DNA from: SLFT01 sp964493075
GTDB lineage: Bacteria > Hydrogenedentota > Hydrogenedentia > Hydrogenedentales > CAITNO01
Reading direction: 5' to 3'
Assembly (NCBI GenBank): GCA_964493075.1
Contig: CAZBNU010000116.1
Span: forward strand, 1-12,031
DNA: 12,031 nucleotides
Every line of letters starts with the position of its first letter. Within the stretch, counting starts at the first letter, position 1. Shown in pieces: positions 1 to 7,066 of this stretch. The notes under the pieces are model-generated. The model was not told the DNA's origin. It searched no databases and worked only from the letters and a program-made list of their open reading frames with translations. A program made the translations under genes and the position numbers.

Positions 1-259
1 AAACGCTTCCGTGCCCCACATTCAATATATTAGCAAGATAGGGTGCGTTCCCCTCACGAACACGGGTAACATTCGGATTCAGTCCCGGCTCGAAGCTGCG
101 GTAGCACAAGCGGCCCATGACTTCTATGAGTCGTTCACTATCGCTGGGCGCGTCGCTCGTCCAAGCAGGGGCACCAACATGGTTCAAATACGCTTCTAAT
201 CCTTCCTCAACAAGACGTGTCTCGCCGACCAGAAAGACTTTCGGTTCTACTGATTTCAC
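1..259 (-). CDS. thyX: Flavin-dependent thymidylate synthase (ThyX), 5' part only
   Basis: ThyX makes dTMP from dUMP using methylene-tetrahydrofolate and FAD/NADPH. Only the first 86 codons are present; the gene runs off the left edge. Translating the minus strand from GTG at 259 gives an open frame with the segment GRLCYRSF at about residues 50-57, then APYLANILNVGHGSV near the edge. This matches the N-terminal ThyX region, where a Cys-Tyr helix is followed by the GH-S motif that normally continues into LEH. The ThyX signature (RHRxxS) would lie outside the window. The GTG start is chosen because GAAGGA (267-272) sits 7 nt upstream and an in-frame TAA lies a few codons further up; a TTG two codons earlier is the only other option. 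It is separated from the upstream operon by a 236 nt AT-rich spacer, so it may have its own promoter. The family call rests on recognised motifs in a partial sequence. Confidence 0.85.
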   Translation of the reverse strand, partial: MKSVEPKVFLVGETRLVEEGLEAYLNHVGAPAWTSDAPSDSERLIEVMGRLCYRSFEPGLNPNVTRVREGNAPYLANILNVGHGSV

Positions 260-292
260 AGACAATTCCTTCGATTACAGCAATGTTAACTT

Positions 293-324
293 CTTCTCAG
301 TAAAGCGTTAGGTTCACTGAGAAG
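293..324 (-). promoter_or_regulatory. 9-bp perfect inverted repeat upstream of thyX
   Basis: CTTCTCAGT (293-301) and ACTGAGAAG (316-324) are perfect reverse complements around a 14 nt loop. The repeat ends 34 nt upstream of the thyX GTG. On the minus strand it is followed by AAGTTAAC, not a T-run, so it does not look like an intrinsic terminator. It could be an operator dyad or a hairpin in the thyX leader. Function is inferred from position only. Confidence 0.45.
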
Positions 325-456
325 GGTTATCAACAAGCCCACTATTTTGCGTACTTGTTTTCAAACAACACAACATATAGAATTATGCCTGCTTCAGCAC
401 GAAAAATCAAGCCCTATTTTTGAAAGGGATGATTGGTAGTTTTAGGCAGAATTCGT

Positions 457-487
457 ATTATAGAGATAACTGTCTAGGATACCACAA
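457..487 (-). promoter_or_regulatory. Possible thyX promoter (TATAAT -10)
   Basis: On the minus strand a perfect TATAAT lies at 462-457. The best -35 candidate, TTGTGG (487-482), is 19 nt upstream and is a weak match at a long spacing. A transcript starting near 450 would have a leader of about 190 nt before the thyX GTG and would include the 9-bp inverted repeat. The region is AT-rich, so a chance TATAAT is possible. Confidence 0.3.
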
Positions 488-495
488 GTTGACTG

Positions 496-1308
496 CTAAG
501 GTCGGGGAATGCGCCAGCCTTCGCTTTCGAGATAGGACAAGGCCGAGACAATGCTGCATTGCGCATGGATGAGTGGAAAGCGGTGAAATCCCCGCGCGCG
601 CATTCTTTCGGCATTCATGCGGTGAAAACCGCCTGTGCGTGTCACATACTGTCCCCAGATGCCGTTGGTGTCGTTATGATATACGGGCCGGTGCAGGTTC
701 ATGATCCATTCGGGCGGGAAGAATTTCTGGAAGGGCGGCAGATTATTCATCCAACTGCCGCAGAACAGGGTTTGCAGATGGGGATGCTGGTCGCAGGTGT
801 CGTAAATAAGATACAGCAGGTCCGCAGCGAAGTCCATGGGGTAATCGAACACAGAATCGGGGCGATACACATTGGCGATATGAACACTCAACACATTGTT
901 TTCACGAAAGGTGACTGTCCAGGCGCCGTAGGGACGGGTTTCGCTTTTTCTGGGAGGCCGGGAATCATCAAACAGGCGCGGTTCCATCAGTGGCCACAGG
1001 TATTCAAGACATGCCTGCTCAAAGTCGCTGGAATCCTTTGCCTGACCATAGCGTTCATAACGTTGACGAATTTCGTTCTGAATTTCTGTCCACGCACTAT
1101 GGGAGAATCCAAGATCAGATGGCGCAGCGCCGTCGTAGTAAACCGTTTTGCGCCACAAGTCAACATAGCGGTCAAGAATTGCATCCAGAGGAGGTGCTAC
1201 TGGTTCTTCTGCCCAGCGCCAGACATAGTGCATCATCAATGGTACGATGTTGCTGATAAACTCTTCATGGGCCAGATAGAAAATATCTTTGGCCTCTTCC
1301 TGCTTCAA
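496..1308 (-). CDS. Unrecognised 270-residue protein, last gene of the MCE operon
   Basis: I do not recognise this family. The product is 270 residues with no signal peptide and no convincing membrane segment, so it is probably cytoplasmic. It is rich in aromatic residues and histidine. The N-terminal third looks helical. The C-terminal half holds motif-like stretches that suggest a conserved fold: CGSW near residue 184, PPEW about 17 residues later, and GIWGQYVTRTGGFH near residue 219. The start is TTG at 1308, overlapping the lipoprotein stop as TTGA, with GGAG about 9 nt upstream; the first ATG codons are more than 20 codons downstream, inside the predicted helix. The 4 nt overlap implies translational coupling with the lipoprotein and hence a link to the lipid transporter. 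It could also be an unrelated passenger at the 3' end of the operon. No catalytic motif can be assigned. Confidence 0.8.
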   Translation of the reverse strand: MKQEEAKDIFYLAHEEFISNIVPLMMHYVWRWAEEPVAPPLDAILDRYVDLWRKTVYYDGAAPSDLGFSHSAWTEIQNEIRQRYERYGQAKDSSDFEQACLEYLWPLMEPRLFDDSRPPRKSETRPYGAWTVTFRENNVLSVHIANVYRPDSVFDYPMDFAADLLYLIYDTCDQHPHLQTLFCGSWMNNLPPFQKFFPPEWIMNLHRPVYHNDTNGIWGQYVTRTGGFHRMNAERMRARGFHRFPLIHAQCSIVSALSYLESEGWRIPRP

Positions 1309-1973
1309 AAGAGCGATCTCCGGGGTGCACCGTCAGCATGACTGTCCGTTACAACGCTTTCTGGCGGTTCCACGGCGGCAATGGCTTCAGCGGCGCGAAT
1401 GGTGAGCCTGCCCACCGCTTCATTCATGGCGGCGGCAAAGGCGTTGGCATCTTCGGAAGCGATGGGCACATCTTCCCGGAGAGTATCTGCCCACACCGCG
1501 CCGGGATAGCGGGACATTCGCAGTTCGATACGCACTTCCAGTTCGGCAACTGGAGGCGTTACTGTTCTGTTTTCGTGAAACTTGCGCAGTTCCCCGGTCA
1601 GCAGCATTTCTGGCCTGGTCATGTCAGCCGCATTACCTACATCCATAAAGCGTTTAGTGGCCGCCAGCGCATCCGTGAGGGCGCGCGTAACGGAGCTGGC
1701 TGGTAATTCCGCCCATTCATCCTGCTCACGGAACGCCAGCTGCTGATCGGCGCTAAGATAGGCCATAGGCGTCCCGTAGGGCCGTGCGGAAAAGAGTGGG
1801 CGCACCCCAAGGGTAAGTTCGAGGGGTTCTGCAGCTGCCACCTGCACCTCCGGGTCCAGTGTGTATAACCGTGTTCGCTCGATATCCGGCGCAGTCAGAC
1901 ACCCCGCAGTCAGCAGCAGCAAAAGAATACCTGCACAGCCTGTGATATGTTTTATTCTGTTGATTTTTATCAT
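1305..1973 (-). CDS. ABC-type transport auxiliary lipoprotein (PqiC-like)
   Basis: A 222-residue predicted lipoprotein of the ABC-transport auxiliary component type (PqiC/DUF330-like). Such proteins partner MCE transporters and are thought to sit at the inner face of the outer membrane. The N-terminus has basic residues (K3, R6, K8), a hydrophobic stretch at 14-21 and the lipobox LTAGC with Cys25 as the lipidation site. The body has an early R-x-Y-x-L segment (RLYTL, about residues 35-39) and a predicted alpha/beta fold, as in the family. Start ATG at 1973 has AAGGA 8 nt upstream, overlapping the stop of the MCE gene 11 nt away. Its stop overlaps the next gene's TTG start. Length is normal for the family. 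Sequence conservation in this family is low, so the call leans on the lipobox, the RLYTL segment and the MCE context. Confidence 0.82.
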   Translation of the reverse strand: MIKINRIKHITGCAGILLLLLTAGCLTAPDIERTRLYTLDPEVQVAAAEPLELTLGVRPLFSARPYGTPMAYLSADQQLAFREQDEWAELPASSVTRALTDALAATKRFMDVGNAADMTRPEMLLTGELRKFHENRTVTPPVAELEVRIELRMSRYPGAVWADTLREDVPIASEDANAFAAAMNEAVGRLTIRAAEAIAAVEPPESVVTDSHADGAPRRSLF

Positions 1974-1984
1974 TTGTGTATTCC

Positions 1985-2968
1985 TTATTCCCGTACTTTC
2001 CCGGAACCGCGCAACAAGGAGGACGGGTCGTCTTTCAGGTTGTTTACCAACAGACGAATACTGTCAAAGGCGCCTTGCATTTCCATCATGGTTCTGCGCA
2101 GGGTAAACTCCACATTATCGGCCTGATGGATCACATCCGTGGCAATCACATCCATATTGGCAACCGTATCGTCCACCTGTTCCGCGACAGCGGTGACTTG
2201 GGTCAACAGATCGTTAAACTGTTTCTGGAGATGCTCCACATCCAGCTGTTCCGCCCGTTCGGTGGACACATCAAGGAGTTTCCCAAGTTTATCCGTAAGG
2301 GCTTTCAAGTCCTTGCTGTGCTGTTGAATCGTTTCAAAGAGCCCGTCCGCGTGTTTACGCACATCCTTTACGGCTTCCGTGGCTTCATTTACCAGCGCAT
2401 TAGTGTCATCCACAAAAGCGTCGCCCTTGGTCATCATGTCTCGTGCCTGATGCACAATATCGCTGATGGCGGTATCATCCAGATTGGCAATCTGGCCGCT
2501 GATGTTCTCCGAAATGGCGGCAACATCTTCGAGGATTTTTGTCATTTGAGAGCTGAAGGCTTCAATGGTGCTGGGCTTCGTCGGGATCTGACTGTATTCC
2601 TCCAGTTTCGGAAGTTCCGGATTGCCCCCGCTAAGCGAAACGGCCATGGTGCCGGCAGCGATACTGTACATAACCAACTGCCCGCCCACGCCTTCATGCA
2701 GGGTGACCTTCTGGGGATCAATCACAATGTTTACCCGGGCATACTGGTTGTCCGTGACATAAATCTCGCGCACCTTTCCTACCGGCACACCAAGATATTC
2801 CACCATGCCGCCCTCATATAAGCCCAGTATGGACTCGTGAAATTCGAGCCAGTAGTGCAGCCCGGGATCCTGATAGATCCCCGTAATCACCAGCGTGGCC
2901 GCAGTCATGAATCCCACGCACAACAGCAGGAAGACGCTGACCTTTAATTTCTGTTTTTTCGTTGCCAC
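1985..2968 (-). CDS. mlaD: MCE-domain (MlaD-type) substrate-binding protein with long helical tail
   Basis: A 327-residue periplasmic protein anchored by one N-terminal membrane helix (about residues 10-29). A single MCE domain follows (about 36-115), with the typical pattern of a Gly-Leu turn (SILGLYEGG), then YLGVPVGKVREI. MCE domains form hexameric rings with a central lipid pore, fed by an MlaE/MlaF ABC motor. Residues from about 135 to 315 are mostly polar and amphipathic with regular hydrophobic spacing and almost no prolines, so they probably form long helices or coiled coil. E. coli MlaD is about 180 residues, so this tail is a large extension and recalls the needle-forming tails of some MCE proteins. 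The GTG start at 2968 has AAAGGA about 9 nt upstream. The gene lies between the ATPase (66 nt) and the lipoprotein (11 nt). The MCE call is firm; the tunnel idea is inference. Confidence 0.92.
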   Translation of the reverse strand: MATKKQKLKVSVFLLLCVGFMTAATLVITGIYQDPGLHYWLEFHESILGLYEGGMVEYLGVPVGKVREIYVTDNQYARVNIVIDPQKVTLHEGVGGQLVMYSIAAGTMAVSLSGGNPELPKLEEYSQIPTKPSTIEAFSSQMTKILEDVAAISENISGQIANLDDTAISDIVHQARDMMTKGDAFVDDTNALVNEATEAVKDVRKHADGLFETIQQHSKDLKALTDKLGKLLDVSTERAEQLDVEHLQKQFNDLLTQVTAVAEQVDDTVANMDVIATDVIHQADNVEFTLRRTMMEMQGAFDSIRLLVNNLKDDPSSLLRGSGKVRE

Positions 2969-3012
2969 CGTATCGGTTCCTTTTCGAGGCTTGCTCCCAA
3001 ATTCAATTTCGG

Positions 3013-3030
3013 TATAAGCCCACGCTTATA
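3013..3030 (-). repeat. Intercistronic hairpin between mlaF and mlaD
   Basis: TATAAGC (3013-3019) and GCTTATA (3024-3030) form a perfect 7-bp stem around a 4 nt loop. It begins 4 nt after the mlaF stop codon in the only sizeable gap (66 nt) inside the transporter operon. No T-run follows on the minus strand, so it is more likely an RNA-processing or stability hairpin than a strong terminator. Confidence 0.4.
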
Positions 3031-3034
3031 TATT

Positions 3035-3802
3035 CTATCCCATATTGCCTTGTGTTATGTATTCATCAGGGCGCCGGTCAAAGAACTGACGCAATCGCTC
3101 CACCGGCGAGTTTTCCGCTTCGTCCAGGGTGCCGCAGAAAATCACCTTGCCTTTATCGAGCATAAGCACCCTGTCTGCAGCCAGTCGAATAGACTCCAGT
3201 TCATGGGTCACAATGACGAACGTGGTTTGCAGCATGCGCTTTAACTTCATAATCATTTCATCCAATCCGGCCGCCATAATCGGGTCCAGTCCGGCAGAAG
3301 GCTCGTCAAAATAAACCAACGACGGGTCCAGTGCGATGGCACGGGCAAGCCCGGCGCGCTTGCGCATACCGCCGGACAGTTCCCCCGGCATCAGGTGCTG
3401 GGCTGCCGCCAGACCGACCAGACTCAGTTTGAAACGAACGAGATCGTCAATAAGCGTTTTGTTCACGCCGCCGAATTCACGCATGGGCATGGCCACATTT
3501 TCGCCAATGGTCATGGAATTAAACAAGCCGCTCGACTGGAACGCAATGCCGATATTATGCTGCATTTCCGCCAGTTCATCTTCGTCCATGGCCGCCACAT
3601 TCTGGCCCTCAAAGAGTATCGTGCCGCTGGTGGGCCGCATCAACCCGCACAAATGCTTGAGCAGGGTACTCTTGCCGCAGCCGCTGCCGCCCACAATCAT
3701 GAAAATTTCACCGCGCCGGACATTAAACGACACACCGTCCAGCACTTTGAAATCACCATAATGGGCGACGAGGTCTTTCACTTCTATGATCGTATCTTCC
3801 AT
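3035..3802 (-). CDS. mlaF: MlaF-type ABC transporter ATPase
   Basis: A 255-residue cytoplasmic ATPase that powers MCE-type lipid transport by pairing with the MlaE permease. All nucleotide-binding motifs are intact: Walker A GGSGCGKST at 38-46, Q-loop Gln89, signature LSGGM at 142-146, Walker B LVYFDE at 162-167, D-loop GLD at 171-173 and H-loop His200. The MRKRAGLARAIALDP stretch after the signature and the EPSAGLDPI segment are typical of the MlaF/Mkl subfamily rather than of other ABC importers. Length is normal. ATG at 3802 lies 9 nt after the permease stop; the only Shine-Dalgarno-like sequence (GGAT) is weak and overlaps that stop, so translation may depend on coupling. A 66 nt gap with a hairpin separates it from the MCE gene. 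Confidence 0.95.
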   Translation of the reverse strand: MEDTIIEVKDLVAHYGDFKVLDGVSFNVRRGEIFMIVGGSGCGKSTLLKHLCGLMRPTSGTILFEGQNVAAMDEDELAEMQHNIGIAFQSSGLFNSMTIGENVAMPMREFGGVNKTLIDDLVRFKLSLVGLAAAQHLMPGELSGGMRKRAGLARAIALDPSLVYFDEPSAGLDPIMAAGLDEMIMKLKRMLQTTFVIVTHELESIRLAADRVLMLDKGKVIFCGTLDEAENSPVERLRQFFDRRPDEYITQGNMG

Positions 3803-3811
3803 GTCAGAAAA

Positions 3812-4897
3812 TTATCCAAGCAGGTAGTAAAAGATGGCAGCAAAAACAATATCAATACAAATCAGCGTAAAAATATCCATCACCACGGCGCGTGTGGTCA
3901 TGAGGCCGACGCCCCTTGAACCGCCCTTCACGCGCAGCCCGTTATGGCATCCAATCAAGGCAATGGCGATGGCAAAAAAGAAGGTCTTGAGCATGCCCTG
4001 CATAATATCTTCCATATAGGCTGCGCCCAGGGTCTGCTGATACCATATTGACGGGCGAAAACCTAACACCATTATGCCCCAGACGGCCCCCCCTGCAACG
4101 CCGGAAATCAGGCCCAGCGTGACCAGGCAAGGCAGCACCACTATCAGCGCCAGTAATTTGGGCGTTACCAGGTATTGCACCACATTGATGCCCATGCCGC
4201 GCAACGCGTCTATTTCTTCCTGTACCTTCATGGTGGCCAGCTCCGCAGCGATGGCGGCGCCGGTTCGCGCTGACACCACCACAGCCGTCATGACAGCGGC
4301 CAGTTCACGGGCAAAACCAATCATAATGAGGTTTGCCACATATATCTGCATGCCGAAGGCCTCCACCTGCTTGGCGGAGAGCATGGCAATAATCAGTCCC
4401 AGCAGGAAATTCATCAGACATACAATGCGAATGGCGCGCACACCCATTTCGTGCGCCTCATCCCAAAACGCATCAAAACGAAACCCCTTGCCTTCGAAAG
4501 GGGCAATCCCGGTCCAATAAATGGCATCCACGCACAAGGCGGCGAAATCTCCGGCCTCCTTCAGGACACTAATGGTGACACTGGTGAAACTGTCAAGCAG
4601 GCCGGGCTCTTTTGGGGGAGACTTCGGCTTCATACGCAAGGCCGGCGCAAGCATGTCCATGAAGTCCGTGACCTCTTCCCGCTGCTTTTCCCATTCAAAT
4701 ACGCCGCCCTTGCCGCGCACATACCCGGCGATTTTCAACAACCAAGCGCCACCCAACGAATCCATGCCGCTGGTTTGTTCGAGATTCAGCACCAGCTTCG
4801 TCTCGTTATTGCGCCATGTGCGCCGCGCTTCTTCATACAATTGCGCACCGGTTTCGCTGTTCAGCTGTTCCGGCGCGTTCAGGCGCGTGTCACTCAT
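3812..4897 (-). CDS. mlaE: MlaE-type permease with N-terminal STAS domain (MlaB-MlaE fusion)
   Basis: A 361-residue inner-membrane permease of an MCE lipid transporter. Residues about 5-95 form a STAS domain, with the hydrophobic strand LVLNL followed by the SGMDSLGG turn. In E. coli this role is played by the separate MlaB protein, which binds and regulates MlaF. After a Pro/Lys linker, residues about 145-360 form the MlaE permease domain with around five membrane helices. The conserved cytoplasmic coupling segment is clear: RELAAVMTAVVVSARTGAAI from Arg197 and EEIDALRGMG at 227-236. The start is placed at the second ATG (4897), because AGGA (4905-4908) is 7 nt away; the first ATG (4903) is only 1 nt from it. 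The gene overlaps the end of ligA by 8 nt and is followed by mlaF after 9 nt. MlaE identity is firm; the exact start is likely. Confidence 0.93.
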   Translation of the reverse strand: MSDTRLNAPEQLNSETGAQLYEEARRTWRNNETKLVLNLEQTSGMDSLGGAWLLKIAGYVRGKGGVFEWEKQREEVTDFMDMLAPALRMKPKSPPKEPGLLDSFTSVTISVLKEAGDFAALCVDAIYWTGIAPFEGKGFRFDAFWDEAHEMGVRAIRIVCLMNFLLGLIIAMLSAKQVEAFGMQIYVANLIMIGFARELAAVMTAVVVSARTGAAIAAELATMKVQEEIDALRGMGINVVQYLVTPKLLALIVVLPCLVTLGLISGVAGGAVWGIMVLGFRPSIWYQQTLGAAYMEDIMQGMLKTFFFAIAIALIGCHNGLRVKGGSRGVGLMTTRAVVMDIFTLICIDIVFAAIFYYLLG

Positions 4898-6974
4898 GGG
4901 CATTTCCTGTCAGTGTGTCCACCAGGTTCTCAAAATCCTCTTCATTCAGTATTTTTACGCCAAGGCTTTCCGCTTTGGTGCGCTTTGATCCTGCATTTTC
5001 TCCGGCTACCAGATAGTCTGTATTCTTGCTGACGCTCGTGGCAAAACGGCCGCCAAGGCGCTGGATGCGTTCGTGCATCTCATCACGAGTACAGTTCGCA
5101 AGTGTACCTGTTACCACAAAGGTCATTCCACTCAACACTTGTATACCTTCAGATACCTGATTTGTTTCAGCTTCGAAATTAAGTCCTGCAGAACGCAGCC
5201 TTTCAATGATCGTTATGTTTTCCTCCACTTCAAAGAAGTCGCGAATGCTTGCAGCAACCACGTCGCCCACGTCGTCAAGTTTTGTAAGTGATTCCGCGGT
5301 AGCGCAGCGCAAATTGTCCAGCGTGCCAAAGTGTTCCGCAAGCACGGCCGCTGTGCGTGCGCCCACATGCCGCATGCCCAAGCCCAGCAACAATCGGTGC
5401 AGGGGCTGGCTTCGCGAACCGGCTATGGCGGCAATGATATTGGCAGCCGACTTGGCCGCCATCCGCTCAAGACTGCTGAGGGTGGCCGTATCCAGCGCAT
5501 ACAGGTCCGCAGGCCCCTTCACCAGGCCACGCTCCACCAGTTGCTCAATCAGGGCGGGCCCCATACCGTCTATATTCATGGCGGCACGGCTGGCAAAGTG
5601 GGCGATCCGTTCCTTCACCTGTGCCGGACACGCAGCATTCAAACATCGGTAAAATACCCCTTCCGGATCGCGATGCACATCGCTTTGACAAGCGGGGCAC
5701 CGGGAAGGCGGTTCTGTGGGCTGCGTATCCTTCGGACGCTCTTCAGGTATGATACGGATGACATTCGGTATAATTTCCCCGGCCTTCTGCACTTCCACCA
5801 GATCACCGACCCTAAAGTCTTTACGTGCTACTTCCTCAAAATTGTGCAGGGTAGCACGTTTCACAATGGTACCCGCCAGTTTTACCGGTTCAAGTTCTGC
5901 CACGGGCGTAAGCGCTCCCGATTTGCCCACCTGCACAGTAATATCAAGAAGGCGCGTCCGGGCGATTTCAGCAGGAAACTTGTAGGCAATCACCCAGCGT
6001 GGCGCTTTTGCGGTGGCGCCCAGTTCTTTACGTTGGGCAAGAGAATCCACTTTGATCACCATACCGTCCGTTTCGTAATCGAGATCGTGCCGCTTTTGCC
6101 GCCAGGTTTCAATAACGTCAAGCACTTCTTTTATGGAAGCACAACATTTGTAATGGGGATTGACAGGTAGGCCGAGTTGCTGCAGATGTTCCAGCACTTC
6201 ATGATGGGTTTGAACTTCCGGCGGAACCCCCGCCACCTGGTCGTATAAAAATACATCAATCTTTCGCTGCGCCACCTGTTTAGGATTCAGCAACTTCAGC
6301 GTTCCTGCCGTTGTGTTGCGTGGATTGCGGTAAGGCTCCTGGCCTTCCAACTCACGATTACGATTGATGCGTTCCAGTTCAGAGTTGGTCATGAACACTT
6401 CACCGCGCACTTCGATGATGTCCGTTGTTTCAGATATATCGAATAGCAGATCGTTTTTTTCTGCTGGTTCTGGCGTGGTAGCACGTAAACGCAGAGGCAG
6501 AGAACGGATGGTGCGGGCATTGGCGGTAATATCATCGCCTTGTTTGCCATCGCCCCGTGTGGCAGCTCGCACAAGCCGTCCCGCTTCATAGCGCAGGCTA
6601 ACAGACACCCCGTCAATCTTCAGTTCCACCACGTAGCGGGGTGCGTCGTTGCCCAGGGCGCGCCGCACCCGTGCGTCAAAGTTACGCAATTCTGCCTCAT
6701 TATAGGTGTTGTCAATGGACAACATTGGAATCTGATGGTCTACAGTGACGAATCCCTCTGAGGGGGCGCCTCCGACCCGCTGTGACGGTGAATCTGCCGT
6801 CACCAATTCAGGGTGCGCCGCTTCAATATCAATCAATTCCTGCAATAAATGGTCATATTCCTGGTCTGAAATGGTCGGCGTCGCCTGAATATAATACCGG
6901 TGATTGTGCGCTTCTATCTCAGCGCATAACTCCTGATGTCGGCTGCGCGGGTCGCTCTTTTTCCCTTCAGTCAT
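4890..6974 (-). CDS. ligA: NAD+-dependent DNA ligase LigA
   Basis: LigA seals nicks in replication and repair, using NAD+ to adenylate an active-site lysine. The 694-residue product is full length and intact. Domain Ia (about 10-70) has the HNHRYY and ISDQEYDHLL segments that bind NMN. The adenylation domain has MLSIDN at 84-89 and the catalytic motif LKIDG at 118-122 with Lys119. The OB fold includes a VGKSGALTPVAEL segment. The zinc finger has four cysteines at 426, 429, 444 and 449. Helix-hairpin-helix motifs (about 460-600) include IDGMGPALIEQL and LGMRHVGARTA. A C-terminal BRCT domain spans about 612-687 with VVTGTL and the Gly-Gly turn. ATG at 6974 follows GGAGAGAG by a few nt. It is the first gene of the minus-strand block and its 3' end overlaps mlaE, so an essential replication gene and a lipid transporter probably share a transcript. 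Confidence 0.98.
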   Translation of the reverse strand: MTEGKKSDPRSRHQELCAEIEAHNHRYYIQATPTISDQEYDHLLQELIDIEAAHPELVTADSPSQRVGGAPSEGFVTVDHQIPMLSIDNTYNEAELRNFDARVRRALGNDAPRYVVELKIDGVSVSLRYEAGRLVRAATRGDGKQGDDITANARTIRSLPLRLRATTPEPAEKNDLLFDISETTDIIEVRGEVFMTNSELERINRNRELEGQEPYRNPRNTTAGTLKLLNPKQVAQRKIDVFLYDQVAGVPPEVQTHHEVLEHLQQLGLPVNPHYKCCASIKEVLDVIETWRQKRHDLDYETDGMVIKVDSLAQRKELGATAKAPRWVIAYKFPAEIARTRLLDITVQVGKSGALTPVAELEPVKLAGTIVKRATLHNFEEVARKDFRVGDLVEVQKAGEIIPNVIRIIPEERPKDTQPTEPPSRCPACQSDVHRDPEGVFYRCLNAACPAQVKERIAHFASRAAMNIDGMGPALIEQLVERGLVKGPADLYALDTATLSSLERMAAKSAANIIAAIAGSRSQPLHRLLLGLGMRHVGARTAAVLAEHFGTLDNLRCATAESLTKLDDVGDVVAASIRDFFEVEENITIIERLRSAGLNFEAETNQVSEGIQVLSGMTFVVTGTLANCTRDEMHERIQRLGGRFATSVSKNTDYLVAGENAGSKRTKAESLGVKILNEEDFENLVDTLTGNAHE
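4905..4908 (-). promoter_or_regulatory. Ribosome binding site deciding the mlaE start
   Basis: AGGA on the minus strand lies 7 nt before ATG 4897 but only 1 nt before ATG 4903. This favours the shorter product. The site is inside the ligA coding sequence, so mlaE translation is probably coupled to ligA. Confidence 0.6.
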
Positions 6975-7003
6975 TATTCTCTCTCCATCGTAATGGACGT
7001 GAC

Positions 7004-7009
7004 ATTGTA
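7004..7009 (-). promoter_or_regulatory. Possible -10 element for ligA
   Basis: TACAAT on the minus strand lies about 30 nt upstream of the ligA ATG, at a distance that would give a short leader containing the GGAGAG site. No good -35 hexamer is visible at 16-18 nt, so this is a weak call. Confidence 0.25.
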
Positions 7010-7066
7010 ACGCCCCCTCTATTCATGGCAGTATGTTACTTTCGGTGTATGTGATATTGTGTTGTT

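Noticed and set aside
11..311. Two short plus-strand open frames at the left edge
   Set aside because: The minus strand here reads as ThyX with recognisable motifs and a ribosome site; the plus-strand frames have none.
327..335. TTATCAACA resembling a DnaA box
   Set aside because: It matches 8 of 9 bases but differs at a strongly conserved C, and no cluster of boxes or dnaA/dnaN context is present. A replication origin is not supported.
559..1341. 260-codon open frame on the plus strand
   Set aside because: It is antisense to the coupled unknown gene and the end of the lipoprotein gene, has no ribosome site, and its translation has no recognisable domain. The minus-strand frame fits the operon overlaps.
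1976..2821. 281-codon open frame on the plus strand
   Set aside because: It is antisense to the MCE-domain gene, whose translation shows a clear membrane helix and MCE motif.
5331..6170. 279-codon open frame on the plus strand
   Set aside because: It is a shadow of ligA; the opposite strand encodes the ligase zinc finger and OB domain without interruption.
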